Source: Brevipalpus yothersi
Taxonomy: Eukaryota; Arthropoda; Arachnida; Trombidiformes; Tenuipalpidae
Direction: 5' to 3'
Assembly (NCBI GenBank): GCA_003956705.1
Contig: QZCP01000146.1
Location: 186,001-250,000, forward strand
DNA: 64,000 nt
In this document: positions 37,928-49,202 of the stretch, piece after piece
How positions within the stretch are numbered: position 1 is the stretch's first letter
How the letters are laid out: each line of letters starts with the position of its first letter
Program-made: the position numbers and the translations under genes
The notes under the pieces: model-generated
Database searches by the model: none
What the model was told of the DNA's origin: nothing
Seen by the model: the letters and a program-made list of their open reading frames with translations, nothing else

Positions 37928-39172
37928 ATGATGCTACCAAGCATTCGTGTACTGATTCCTGAGAGGGGAGACTTATTCCCTGTGGATTCTCTCTTGGAAG
38001 ATCCCAAGAATTTTTTCTGGCCTGCCCTGAAGGATTCATATTATTACTATTTCAGAAAATTTAATGTAACACTCATAAAAATGCACACGACTCTGATTAA
38101 GCTCGAATCTATGGAAAAAATTTCAGCAATCAAAGATCTTCAATCAGGAGTTGGTGACTCAATTATTGTCGGAGTGCTACCTAATGGACTGTATCCAAAT
38201 ATTACGGCTGGACCAATGGTTGATGAAGAAACATGCCACATCATAACTTTTCCTCGGATGAGAGCAGAAAGAGAGGCGACCATATCCAAAATTGTTACTC
38301 TGGCCAAACTCAAACTCTCCATCTTATCGATTGTTGTCATATTCCTAATATTATCATTTGTTTTATCTCGTATTGAATCTGTCTCGATACAAAGACGCTT
38401 CTGGACCCTCTTCAAAACTCTATTCAAACAGCATTACGAAAGCCCTAGCAGATCTATCCTTCGATTATCTTGGATAATCGTGATCGTTGGAATACTTTTT
38501 TACCAGTTAGGTGTTTCAGCAGTGGTCAACACTGACAGAGTTTCCATTTTCAGGTACAGAAGGATTGAAACTTTTAAAGATGTTTATGATCAGAAGATGA
38601 TCGTTGCAGTTAAAAAATGGAATGCTTGTAGTGACATACTGCACAGCTCTGACCCTCAAATTCGTGAATATGCGGAAAAAAATCTCTATCCATCTGATTC
38701 TGAGGAATACAATGCACTTGGAAAAATATTCACCAGTAAATTTAACCTTCATCCTCGTGAAAACTTAGCTCTGATGGTTCCTATCAGTCGATGGAGAGCG
38801 TTCAGATTTGTCGCCTGTAGTACAGAATTGGAATTGATGAGAAGAAATCCGGCTTTTATATCTCGAATGTTTGCCCATAAATTGCTACCTCTGCTGATCA
38901 ATTCGAATTATGATGCCCAAAATCGAAAAACTTTGATAAATTCCACCATTGAAATGTTCGAAAATGGACTATACAGACGCGGAGGTCTGTTTTCCAGAAA
39001 AGATAGGTATATACAAGGATTTGATGGTCGTCCATGCCTGCCATGGAAGCTCGAAAATAGTATAACTGAACATGGATCGTTGACATTCTCTTTCTTTCTA
39101 CCAGCTTTTTTGTTGTTAATGATTCTCATCATGGGAGCTGTCTTGTTATTTGCGTTAGAAATATGTATTTAA
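37928..39172 (+). CDS. Divergent ionotropic-receptor-like protein, copy 1
   Basis: Single exon, 414 residues. The layout follows the ionotropic glutamate receptor / IR fold: a short S1 lobe (residues ~1-125, LPSIRVLIPERGDLFPVD), first membrane span ~129-147 (LSILSIVVIFLILSFVL), a linker, a span ~177-200 ending in SAVVNTDRVSIF (where iGluR M3 has its SYTANLAAF), an S2 lobe (~205-380) beginning ETFKDVYDQKM, and a last span ~385-412. IRs form cation channels in chemosensory neurons. The pore-loop segment between the first two spans is short and positively charged, and no signal peptide is encoded in frame, so either a 5' exon is missing or the protein is unusual. Copy 2 follows 836 bp downstream and is clearly paralogous. 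Confidence 0.75.
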   Translation: MMLPSIRVLIPERGDLFPVDSLLEDPKNFFWPALKDSYYYYFRKFNVTLIKMHTTLIKLESMEKISAIKDLQSGVGDSIIVGVLPNGLYPNITAGPMVDEETCHIITFPRMRAEREATISKIVTLAKLKLSILSIVVIFLILSFVLSRIESVSIQRRFWTLFKTLFKQHYESPSRSILRLSWIIVIVGILFYQLGVSAVVNTDRVSIFRYRRIETFKDVYDQKMIVAVKKWNACSDILHSSDPQIREYAEKNLYPSDSEEYNALGKIFTSKFNLHPRENLALMVPISRWRAFRFVACSTELELMRRNPAFISRMFAHKLLPLLINSNYDAQNRKTLINSTIEMFENGLYRRGGLFSRKDRYIQGFDGRPCLPWKLENSITEHGSLTFSFFLPAFLLLMILIMGAVLLFALEICI

Positions 39173-40008
39173 AGAAGGATAGCTATTTGAATCACGAATA
39201 AAATACGGTTGTAATCATCATCTACATTACAAATGAATTGCAATGTAAAATACATATCAAACTTTTGAGTGTGCTCTTTGGAAAAATATCTTCAACCAAT
39301 TTAGGAAGAAAAAAGCATCCTAAATTCAATTTCTTTTTTATTCAATTCATATGAATAACCTTCTTGAAGAGATCTCACGGGGTTTAGTTTTAGCAACCAT
39401 ACTTTTCTTCATTATTATTGTAATATTGCAATATACTCTGATGAGCTATCAAATCAATTTCACAGTCGTCTTTTTAATTGGACTCATGGAGATCAGAGTT
39501 TGACTGAGATGTCATAAAGCTCATTCATTCAAGCTATTTTATTCCCTTTTGCCATGACTTTTGACCTTGATAAGTTGATAGACTTCAGTTACACAAAATG
39601 TAATTATCAAAAAATATCGATTGTAAATGAACCTATCAAATGAACTTTTTGTGAGGAAAAAAATTTACTATTTTTATAAAACTTCTTATTTCATTCAACA
39701 AAAAGTTCAATATCATTAGGATGCTAATTACCTTGATTGCATAATATTGCTTGGAAACAAAATCTCGATGAGAAAAACCAGTTAAGAACAATTTTCCCAA
39801 TATCTTAGGTGTTGCGATATCCAATTTTGAGGATAAAAGTCTAAGAATTTCAAATGGTAACATTTCGAAAGAAAAATTCCAAAAAAACGAATATTCATGT
39901 TTTTTCTCATAAAATTTCCGAATATTTCTGTTGTGAATTTCGACGAATAAACTAAAATTTAAATATCTCAGTATTTATGTTTTTTCACATGTTGTACTGC
40001 TATTTCAC
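39173..40008. other. Spacer between two receptor genes
   Basis: AT-rich, no coding signal. Both receptor genes are preceded by the same tttcacatgatg at the start codon, consistent with tandem duplication. Confidence 0.5.
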
Positions 40009-41253
40009 ATGATGCAACAAAGTATACGAATTTTGGTTTCTGGACTGGGGAACTTATTCCCAGTAGATGCTGTCCTAAAGGATCCTGCAAGTCCATTATG
40101 GCCACATATTAGAGAAACATATTATTATTTTTTTCGAAAATTCAATGTTACATTAGTTCGTATGAATACTACTCTCTCGAAGATAGTGACTTCAGGGGCA
40201 ATTTCAGCTATTAAGCATATTCAATCAGGAATTGGTGATACATTTATGCACGGAATGTCTCCTTATGGGCTGGCTACCAATACTACAATAGGACCAATAG
40301 TTGACGAAGAGAAGTGTTGCATTGTCACCTTTCCTCGACTGAAGGCAGAAAAAGAACATGATGTAACCAAAATTGTAGCCTTGACCAAGCTTAACTATTC
40401 GATTTTACCAATATTCATCACATTCCTCATATTATCTCTTATTTTCTCCAATATTGACGGTATCTCAGTACACACCCGTTTCTGGACCTTCTTCAAAACT
40501 CTATTCAAACAACATTATGATAATCCTGGTAAATACATTCTTCGTTTGTCCTGGGCAATTGTGATCATTGGAATACTTTCATATCAAACACAAATTTCAG
40601 CAATTGTCAACACTGATAGAATCTCGATTTTTAAGTATCGAAGAATCGAAAATTTTGAAGATGTCTATAATCAGAAAATGGTTGTAGGGATAGAAACTTG
40701 GAATGTTTGTGGTGACATATTAGCTAGTTCACACCCTGGAATCCGTGATCATGCAAGAAAGAATATTTATCCATCAAATCTTGAACACTATACAGCATTA
40801 TCAGAAATATTCACTTCTCATTTTACCATCTATCCAAGAAACAAATTGGCATTGATGATCCCCCTTTCTCGATGGCAAAAGCTTAAGTTCCTTGGATGTA
40901 CTTTCCAACCTAAATTGATGAGAGATAATCCAGCTTTCATTTCCAGACCTTTTGCTGATAAGTTACTTTACATGCTGATAAATTCGAATTATGACCACAA
41001 AAGTCGGCAAAAATTGTTCAGATATACCATGAATATGTTTGAATATGGGTTGTACAGACGAGGAGGTCTAATGTCACAAAAAAGTGTACGATTGAATGCC
41101 CGAGATGATGATCTATGTCTACCTCCGAAGCTCGAGGATAGCCGATCAGAGCAGAGGCCACTGTCATTCTGGTTCTATCAATCGATATTTCTTATATTTG
41201 TGATACTGTGTTTCTTATCCACTCTAGTATTTGCACTGGAAGTGTTCATTTGA
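40009..41253 (+). CDS. Divergent ionotropic-receptor-like protein, copy 2
   Basis: Single exon, 414 residues, the same length as copy 1 and alignable end to end: shared RFWTFFKTLFKQHYDNPG, ILRLSWAIVIIGILSYQ, SAIVNTDRISIFKYRRIE, IFTSHFTIYPRNKLALMIPLS, LINSNYD, LYRRGGLMS and the final hydrophobic span. The S1 lobe starts QQSIRILVSGLGNLFPVD. In this copy the frame stays open upstream of the ATG (a hydrophobic VVLLFH stretch precedes MMQQ), so a signal-like leader from an unseen exon is possible. Expected role: ligand-gated channel subunit of sensory cells; ligand unknown. Confidence 0.75.
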   Translation: MMQQSIRILVSGLGNLFPVDAVLKDPASPLWPHIRETYYYFFRKFNVTLVRMNTTLSKIVTSGAISAIKHIQSGIGDTFMHGMSPYGLATNTTIGPIVDEEKCCIVTFPRLKAEKEHDVTKIVALTKLNYSILPIFITFLILSLIFSNIDGISVHTRFWTFFKTLFKQHYDNPGKYILRLSWAIVIIGILSYQTQISAIVNTDRISIFKYRRIENFEDVYNQKMVVGIETWNVCGDILASSHPGIRDHARKNIYPSNLEHYTALSEIFTSHFTIYPRNKLALMIPLSRWQKLKFLGCTFQPKLMRDNPAFISRPFADKLLYMLINSNYDHKSRQKLFRYTMNMFEYGLYRRGGLMSQKSVRLNARDDDLCLPPKLEDSRSEQRPLSFWFYQSIFLIFVILCFLSTLVFALEVFI

Positions 41254-41457
41254 TCAAGAACTGTTGGGTCACTTCTGATATACAAATTGCTGAAAAAGTT
41301 TTACAGTATTGCTACTAGGAAGATAAAATTATAAGAAATCATCTCTAACCAGCAAAATCATTCAAAAAGAAAATGTTATTTTGAAGTATGAGTTCATCTC
41401 TCGATTTGAAACAGAAAGAAAGAAGAATTGGAATTATTTTCCTCCAAAGCATAAGTA

Positions 41458-41726
41458 CAGGGTGGGCTTGAAGTTTCTTGGCATGATAATTTCTAATAGA
41501 AATTCGATAATTTTTGGCCACAATTTCTCACCAAAAAAGTCCGATCGAACCTCTCTATCACCAGTTGAACCGGATTTCTGGTCATAATAGATGAAAATTC
41601 TGAAATAATCGAGCTTTTCCAGAAAGATATGGTGGTCAAAAATTATCACACTGTTCCATCTCGTGGCCAAAAATCGTCGAATTTCATTCGTGAATTATCA
41701 GGCAAGAGAATTTTAAGCCCACCCTG
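41458..41726. mobile_element. MITE of Tc1/mariner type
   Basis: A 269-bp non-coding element with inverted ends CAGGGTGGGCTTGAA and TTTAAGCCCACCCTG (one mismatch), flanked by TA on both sides, the target duplication of Tc1/mariner elements. It is inserted at the end of a decayed array gene copy (41727-42186). A diverged relative lies at 1391-1664. The left flank (ctccaaagcataagTA) resembles ctacaaagcataagTA at 58328-58343, which may be a paralogous empty site. Confidence 0.85.
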
Positions 41727-42186
41727 TACAACAAAATCGTCCTTCCGTGGATGATTAGATTCTATCATACATTCCATTATTTTTTCTTTTGCCCATTCAA
41801 AGACATCCACGCTTGATCTTTGACATCTTGCGAAATAGTTCGGAAATCTTGGGATCTGCATGCTTCAAATTAACTCCTATCTGAGCCAAAAATTTCAGAA
41901 AAGGTGGCAAAATACCCACAGTCACATTTGGAAAGATATGTTACAGTTATATCATCAAGATTTCTTTCCTTTCTTACATGAATCATCAAATTAAACCATT
42001 CAATACCCTTTGAATCCAGTGGAAGCAGCCACTTTTATCACATCGGAATCTTTCTTTAGCTTCTGCATAAAGGTGATTCCACTCAGACAGATTTGTTTCA
42101 TCTGGATCTATGAATATTCTCACAGCTAGATGCTTGACTTTCGTATTGTAAAATCTCGACTTTGTCATTTCGAAAAGTATTTCCAC
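41727..42186 (-). pseudogene. Array gene copy A, decayed
   Basis: Minus-strand remnant of the array family whose intact copy is 55921-57696. It begins with VEILFEMTKSRFYNTKVKHL, contains FIDPDETNLSEWNHLYAEAK, then needs a frame change near 42000 to continue as MIHVRKERNLDDITVTYLSK. The end (VDVFEWAKEKIMECMIESNHP) runs into the MITE at 41726. Two of the three internal repeats are missing. Non-functional. Confidence 0.8.
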
Positions 42187-42743
42187 CGATTCAAGTGATG
42201 AGCTGGAGTTGGAATGGAATGTGTCAGCTCAGCTTCTTCAAAGATTAGACAGCTTAGATTATCAGCAATAGAGACAAATCTCTTCTATCTGATGTAACAT
42301 CCAATGTTGATGAGAAACTAAAACTCTAGAATGGCTCATTACACGACCATGGAACGATCAGTTCCTCTTTTTAATCGACAAGATTGTGAGATTCTCTATC
42401 GAACTACATCTCAATTGTATCTGAATTGGTGAAAATAAGGCTCGAAACAATATTACTATCCTTAGTCCATCAAGTGGGCTCAATATGGTGGCTCAAAATC
42501 CATTGAAAAAACAAGAGACAGAGAAGAACATCCTGAAAAATTAATTTGGGTGAGAGGAAGAGGTGAATGAAAACTAGCTCAGAAAAAATAAAACTCAAAA
42601 GTGTGCGCAAACAAATTTTATTTATTTAACCATTAGAAAGAAGATACACCACTGATTCAGTATTATGAGCCATCGAGATAATCATCTGGCCAATTCTGAT
42701 GATGAGAAAAATTTGATCAAGCTATGAGTGAGAAGTTGGTGGT
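42187..42743. repeat. Array spacer, copy 1
   Basis: 557 bp, nearly identical to 55364-55920 and of exactly the same length. It lies between the stop codon of one array gene and the 5' part of the next, as expected of a tandem array. Confidence 0.85.
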
Positions 42744-44679
42744 TCATAAAGATGCATGACTGAGTTGAAAATACTGAGATTTTCTCTGCAAATACATTTC
42801 TTTGGCCAGATACACTATTTGCCATACTTGTTTTTTAAGTTCCAGCGGAATCATTCCCATGGAATTGAAACAAGGCCTGAGATAATCTTGATCCATACAG
42901 CTGGTATTCATATCAATATCATCATATTTTGGGGTCATCCCATAAATGATTGCATCTACATGATCATGAACATCCTTGAGACTATCTCTAACGTTGATTA
43001 AACAATCGAACCACTCAAGGTTTGCAAACGCCGGACAATCGAACTTTCGTAACTCCCTCCAGGTCATTTCATCGTAAATTCCATGATGGATGTTGTCTGG
43101 ATATGGAAATTGAGCAAGAAAGTTCTTTTTGGCCTCCTCATAACAGGCAATCCATTTCACTCTGATAGCTTCATCTTGATTGGCAAATCTTTCTTTTGCG
43201 AGTTTCAGTCGATTTTGATTATCAAGTTTTTCCGAATAGCGTTTGATCAGCACTTCGGACTGATCATGACTTCGTTTCATGTCTCCAAGTGATCTCGGTG
43301 TCCAGCTCTTCCTCTTTCTCTCAGTTTGGTTTTCCCTCGCATGGATATTCCACCCCAAACCATCACCCCTTTTGGGTGCTTGCTATGCTCATGAGCTGCA
43401 AAGGATCTGCGATGATCGCCTCTTTTTTTGTAAAAAAACTCGGTTTGACCACCGGTTTGGCTCAAATGAAATAGTTTCTCATCTGTTGAGATGACTTTTG
43501 ATAAATTTTTTCGCAAAAATCGATACAATCGATATGCACTTTTGAATCTTCGGAGACGCTGTTTTTCAGTTAAGAAATGAACTTTTCGCTTTCTCGTCCG
43601 TCTTAACTTGAATTTTTTCTTGATAAAGTTGCCAATTGTTGTTTGATGCACTTTATACTTTCGACCTAAGTCTTTCTGGCTCTTTGGATTGGCACCTAGA
43701 ACTTCTTTTTTCAAATTCGAAGCTTGACGATTACTCAATGCACGTGGTCGGCCTCTTGTTTCTCGAGCTTTTCGTCGACTTGGTAGGTTTTCCTTATCAG
43801 CAGCGAACTTTTTTTTGATCCTAGTAATTGAACACTTCGAAACTTTAACTTTTTTCGACTTAAAATGTTGAACTATAGCCCAAAAAGAATAGTTTTTACA
43901 CAACAATTCGAAAATCTCAAGCTCTTGTGATTTTTTCATTTTCACAGTTTTTGTTATTGTTTACCCTTTGAGCTATCTATTCAATCAATAGATGGCAATC
44001 AGAAGAAGGTGTCAATGAAGGAATGAAAACAATTCATCATGTGGTTTGGAAGATATGATCTGTCAAAATTGTTCTAATTTTTTTTTCTTACCAGTGTAGA
44101 TAAGCCGAAAAAATTTTCACAGTAACATTTGGAAAGATATGTGACAGTTATATCATTGAGATTCCTTTCCTTCCTTGAACGAATCATCAAATTGTACCAT
44201 TCAAGACCCCTTGATTTCCATGGAAAAAGCCCTTCATCACTATTATCACATCGAAATCTTTCTTTAGCTTCTTCATAAGCGTGATTCCACTCTGATAGAT
44301 TTGTTTCATCTGGATCTATGAATGTTTTCACAGCTACATGTTTGGTTTCGAACCAATCGAATTTCAACTTAACTCTTTCGAAATCCTTTTCCGACGTTTC
44401 AAGTATTTCTAAATGAAATTTTCTTGTCCTTTCATGGAATAAAGAGCCATCTTTCATTGTCAAAGAATTGATCATACTCTTGGTGGGCATCTTCAAGCTT
44501 TCGTTAGATAACTGCGAGGTATCCATACTAACCAAAAAAGATTTTGACTCTATCATGTGTTCTTCAAGCTTTTTATCAACCAATTGAATGATACTCCAAG
44601 CTTTATCTTTAGCAGCTTGTGGAGCTTGCCTGAGAGTGTCTGGTTTGCATTCCTCAAAAGAGTCTCTCTCTCCACAACA
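42744..44679 (-). pseudogene. Array gene copy B, 3' part, interrupted by a Tc1-like fragment
   Basis: 3' portion of a second array gene. The final repeat (42744-43306) is virtually identical to the intact copy, including the terminal FQLSHASL. At 43307-44095 about 165 bp of the gene are replaced by ~790 bp of Tc1-like DNA. The middle repeat (44096-44679) then resumes (FIDPDETNLSEWNHAYEEAK) up to the CACAACA target site, where a 10.37 kb element separates it from its 5' part at 55051-55363. The Tc1 fragment and large insertion abolish the reading frame. Confidence 0.85.
43307..44095 (-). mobile_element. Tc1/mariner-type transposase, 5' half
   Basis: Coding region 43320-43945 gives ~200 residues of a Tc1-like transposase: two helix-turn-helix units (IFELLCKNYSFWAIVQHF; GRPRALSNRQASNLKKEV...DLGRKYKVHQTTIGNFIKK), the first catalytic Asp segment VISTDEKLFHL and KGVMVWGGIS. 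The C-terminal third with the other two acidic residues is absent; the frame runs directly into array-gene sequence. No intact terminal repeat pair or TA duplication is visible. Dead fragment. Confidence 0.85.
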
Positions 44680-44966
44680 AAGAAAAGAACAGAAAGAACA
44701 ACCTTTGCTTGTGAAGATTCTGCATCTTCCTCACAGCGAAGAAGGCCTCACTTACAGACAAAGCTGTAGATGTGATGTTGCCACCTATTTGTTGGTTGGA
44801 TCATTCGCCAGAGGCTTGGTTCCACTCCAACCCTTGTTTGTCGTCAAAACACTTATATCAATCGCCTTTCATTTCTCCTCGCGATATTGCCCGCTTTCCA
44901 TATCCATTATCACGCCACAATTCCTTCTACACTTTATCTTTACAGTTAACATTAGGTTTCCTTGTG

Positions 44967-45530
44967 TTATCTCTCCCCTCTCTCGCACTTATCTCGGTTA
45001 TCTCGTTTGCCGTTGTGTCTTATCTTGTTATCTTTATCTTTCACGTTATCGTTCTCATCTTTTCGTTCCTGGGTTCCTTGCTCTTTTCCAGCTTGTGACT
45101 CGTCCTCTGTCATGGTGTACGCCTTCTTGAACGTCCAGTTCCTGACCACATCCCCGCATCTGTACTCCTCTGGCGTTCTTTCTTTCGCTGTGTGGTCCCT
45201 GATCATTGTGTATTCATCCTTCTTTTTCGGGTGAGCACTGAGTAGATGATTCCATGCTTCTCTTTCGAAATTGACTATTACGCCACAATCGCGGCAGTAA
45301 ACTTCGAACTTGCAATGTCGAGATTGTATGTGTTCTAACAATGAAATCTCTTTCTCTCTTCCAGCTCTGCATAAAATGCAGAGGGCCGTCTCACCCCTCG
45401 CCGTTGTCCATCGTGGGAATTTCACGAGAATTTCCTTATTCAGTCTCATCCGACAAGGCTTTAGTACTATCACCGGTTCTTTTCCGTTAATGCATTTGCT
45501 CTCTAGTTTCTTCCTCAGGAATTCTATCAT
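44967..45530 (-). CDS. Element protein with CxxC...H zinc-finger-like pairs
   Basis: 187 residues, part of the outer element. It contains ETALCILCRAGREKEISLL followed by EHIQSRH and then FEVYCRDCGVIVNFEREAW followed by LLSAH, two spaced CxxC-(x)n-HxxxxH units, and a very basic/acidic C-terminal tail. The same finger pattern recurs in the neighbouring frame at 46128-46583, so both could be parts of one larger protein broken by mutations. Nucleic-acid binding is the natural guess; I do not recognise the family. Confidence 0.45.
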   Translation of the reverse strand: MIEFLRKKLESKCINGKEPVIVLKPCRMRLNKEILVKFPRWTTARGETALCILCRAGREKEISLLEHIQSRHCKFEVYCRDCGVIVNFEREAWNHLLSAHPKKKDEYTMIRDHTAKERTPEEYRCGDVVRNWTFKKAYTMTEDESQAGKEQGTQERKDENDNVKDKDNKIRHNGKRDNRDKCERGER

Positions 45531-46127
45531 AGTCCCTGACTTCTGCTTGCTTACCAGAATTTCTCCGTTCGCGAGTTACTCGTGTACTTTCTCAACTGTT
45601 TCTGAGCAGTGATCGATAAGTAGGCCATGGATTTCCGAGTCGTCACTGTCTCAGCCTAACTGTTCCAGGCCAGCAGAGAATTTTACCCAAGGTTGCAGAT
45701 TCAGTGTCAAAGATCTGTCCGAACAGGGGGCTCTCCAAGACTTATCCTTCCTGAGTGGCACATTTTTAGGTTTAGATGTAAGTGTTAATTTAACGCAGCG
45801 CGCCATATTTTATTATGCACAGAATTAATGGTTGGTACATGTATATGATGAGCCAGCTTGACCGATGCCCCGGATGTAGTTGTTCCCCGTTTCCTGTTCA
45901 CCTGTTGCCCTCTGTCCTCTGTCTTCGATTATTTAGTGTAGTTATCCTCACTATTCTGATGTCTTTCTCTTAATTGGGCTGGTGAAGATATTCTGTGGAT
46001 TCAGGTTCTCTATCTCATTTCCTACTTTGATTGATTCTTGATTCGAAATTTGACAAATGCGACCACACATCATTTCGTGTGTGACTCTAATCTGATGCAC
46101 TCTCCTCGAGTGTACTACCGCCAACTT

Positions 46128-46882
46128 CTAGCATGGGAATACTTCTCTGCACTCCTGGCTTCGAGTCACGAAGCCAGTGTGGTACCTTTGGATATGTACT
46201 AATAATTCTTCTCGTCTAAGCGTGAGTCCTCCACATAAAATGCAGTATCGATGGCATCTGCTTGCTTTGCCTAGTCCTGGTGCTTTGTCAAACGTTCGGC
46301 TGAGGTTGTGTATCGTCAAGAATGGTAACTTTCCTTTTTTGAGTTGCCAGATGATCTTCTTCTGGTCATCTAGATCTATCCTTGCGCTGGGGTGAAGTTT
46401 TCCCGCGTCCCACTCTTCTACCTTACATTTTTTTCCCAATCCTTCAGCTTTCCCGTCAAGAGTGGGTCCTCTGAGCTCGTAGTTATTGGTTTCACTCCTT
46501 TCAGCAGTCTGATCTTTTCTGGTAGCTCTATAAAACTGAAGTCCAAGGGATAGCTCGTATGATATTCCGCGTCGCATTCGCACGGATTGCCTTTATCGTC
46601 TCTATCTCCCGATGCTATTCTCAGTGATTCTTCGCAGTGTCTGCAATCTTTCTTCTCGGTCCAAAAACTTGGTAGCTTTTTTTGCGATATTTTAATCCGT
46701 TTTCTTCGACCCTTCTTCGTGTTGATCACCTTCCGACCCATCTTCCTAACTGAGCTTTCTAATTCTGTTACCTCTTTCTTATTGACAGTGACTTCTCCTG
46801 CATCCAGGATCGAGCACAATCTTGATGCAGCCGGCCACTTGCCATCCGAAATCTCACCATGCCATTCGGTGACCGACAACAT
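46128..46882 (-). pseudogene. Element zinc-finger-like protein with a frameshift
   Basis: Two overlapping minus-strand frames join at a run of seven A near 46430, after KLKDWEK; one frame ends there and the other continues as CKVEEWDAGKLHPSARIDL. The product has KKDCRHCEESLRIASG and HRYCILCGGLTLRREELLVH followed by IQRYH, CxxC/H pairs like those at 44967-45530. An upstream frame to 47001 (ICGEGMECKVKCC) may be its earlier part. The homopolymer indel suggests decay, or a sequencing error. Family not recognised. Confidence 0.45.
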
Positions 46883-47117
46883 TTTACCTTACATTCCATA
46901 CCTTCGCCGCAGATTACTCGTGTTTTCAGGGTCTTTTCCTCACCGTGAAGCACCAGTGACTTCCCTGGGTCTTTATCACTAACCGACACTGACACCAGCA
47001 TTCTGTCGAGGTCACAACACTATTCGCCGATTACTATATTTTATCGGTCACTGGGTCAAATCACTGTGCTGGCACTTGATTCCAGAAATTTTGTAAAAAT
47101 TTTTCTATCAAATTGAC

Positions 47118-47256
47118 TGAAACCTGAAACTGGATTCCTGAAGGAAGAACGAATTATAAAACTCGATCGTAAAATGATCAGAAGAGTACGAACTCTTAAA
47201 CTGTTCAGTTCAGTGAAAAATAAAACTGCTAATCATTGAGAAAAATATTGATTCCA
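47118..47256 (+). repeat. Left LTR
   Basis: TGAAACCTGAAACTGGATTC ... ATTGATTCCA; near-identical to 53184-53324. Confidence 0.88.
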
Positions 47257-47258
47257 AA

Positions 47259-47277
47259 TGGTGACCCGAACGTGATG
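47259..47277 (+). promoter_or_regulatory. Primer-binding-site motif of the LTR element
   Basis: TGGTGACCCGAACGTGATG starts two bases inside the left LTR, where minus-strand DNA synthesis would be primed by a tRNA ending in CCA. Confidence 0.7.
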
Positions 47278-49202
47278 TTCAGTACAGGTTTGTTAAATAG
47301 TTGAATTACAATAAATCGGAATTCATTGGAATTTGGTTCGTCAAAGAAAAATTCACTCGTTTCAGTGAAGATAGAGATAAGTGATTTCTATGTTTTCTCT
47401 CCATCTATCCCTATCTTGTTCCTCTTGAACCTTGTTTTTGTCTGTTTCCCATTCGTTTGATTAATTTATACCCAATAGTAATGAAACTTTTGTTAATGAA
47501 GATTATCTTATGAAAGATGAGAAAGAAAAAGATAAAATAACGGAGTTAAGCTTTAGAAGCGTGAGGTATAAGAAGTGTATGAAGATGCATTCCTTATGAA
47601 TAGTATGGTAAAATGTTTGTGATTGTGAAATCAACAGTGGAATCAATCGACATTGAATGCTTTTTATTTCATCACTCATCATGTAAAATTGACTTTTTCT
47701 CTCTACATATACATACATATTTACCATACATATTTACTCAGAATGAGTTTGCTGATCTTTGAATCAGATTCTTCATCGCTACCGGGCAATTTGATTCTAT
47801 CGGATTGTTTCAAGAGTGAGAGAGAATATATTCAAATATTCTCCTCGTCTCATCTTCTAATAATTGTCATAAATATGCAACTAAGTTTCGTGATTATAAT
47901 TGTTCTTCTTCTCATTTTCTCTCTCTCTCTCTTTCGATCTATCTCCTGATATCTTTTTCCAATTCATGGTATTAAATTACCAGTTGTTACTAATCTGATC
48001 TTCACAAAGATCAGGTGCAATGTAAGCCACTAAATTACGATTGCCTTTTGCCTTACGATGAACATGCACTAGATATTCTTTTCAGTTTACAAAATCCAAT
48101 CCTTTTCGAGAGAAAGGGATTATCTTTGATTTCAAAAACTTCTCGCTTTTCTCTTCCACATTCTTCTCTTATCTTTTTTTTTCTTTCCACCTCAATACTA
48201 ACAACATCAAGAGAAGCCAGGCAAAATTATCGAGCTGATTACCATCATTCTTACTTATTACTATCTAGCAATCATCGTTATAGGAAAACAGAACGAGGTC
48301 ATGAGAATATGAGAGAAGCGAAAGCAAGGCTAATTTGTCACTCTTTTTCTTATTTATTCTCCCATTTTTGATATGATAGATAGTAAATTGACGTATCCAT
48401 ATATTGAAATCAAGAAAAAGTATTTCCTTACTCTCCATTTATCATGTTTTTTTCTGTATGTCATAGCGATTCAGAAAGTTGTCTCAGAAACTCCCTCTTT
48501 TCCATCACTAACTTCCTTATCATTAATTTGATCAGAATAAAAAGAAAAAACGTTTCAATTTATTCTCGCTTAACGATAGTTGCTATTATTTCAGCCTAAA
48601 GCCATTTTCCTTCATACTTTCACTTCAATCGTGATCAAAGAAAAAAAAATATATACACTTAGTCACAAGCTGGAACACCCTGACGAATGAAAAAGTTGAA
48701 CAAAATTTTAAAAATGAAAGATTCAGACACACCTGAGAATGAGGAAGTTTTACTATTATCTTCAGGGCATGAGCATAAAGTCCTGTTTTCGTGCATGCAT
48801 AATTCCAGCAAATAGCGAGGGAACGATTGCAAAAAAAATCAATTGACCGAATCGTAATAAGCGACAACTGGGTCAACTTAGAAAGTAGAAAGAATGTGTG
48901 ATAGTTTTCATTTTAAGTGAGAATTCCTGTATTCAGGATATAATCATGAATGCTATCAGCAGGTGAAATATTTCTGGAGGAAAGCGAAAGAAGGTAAAAG
49001 TTTCGTGCTCTTATTACTGAGCTGTGTGTTCATGATGTACTATGTTTTCTGTCATTGAACACAGTGAATAAAAAAATATATGTTATTATTCCCATATACA
49101 TATACATATACTAGAGTGATTGGAATACTGTTATGTGGCAACAGATTGAGTGTAGCTAGATCCGGCTTGATGTTTACTTCCTCTTCTTCTATCTCTTCTA
49201 CA

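Noticed and set aside
44588..45234. Plus-strand open frames at the left end of the outer element
   Set aside because: They run antisense to the better-supported minus-strand Cys/His-rich frame and have hydrophobic low-complexity content.
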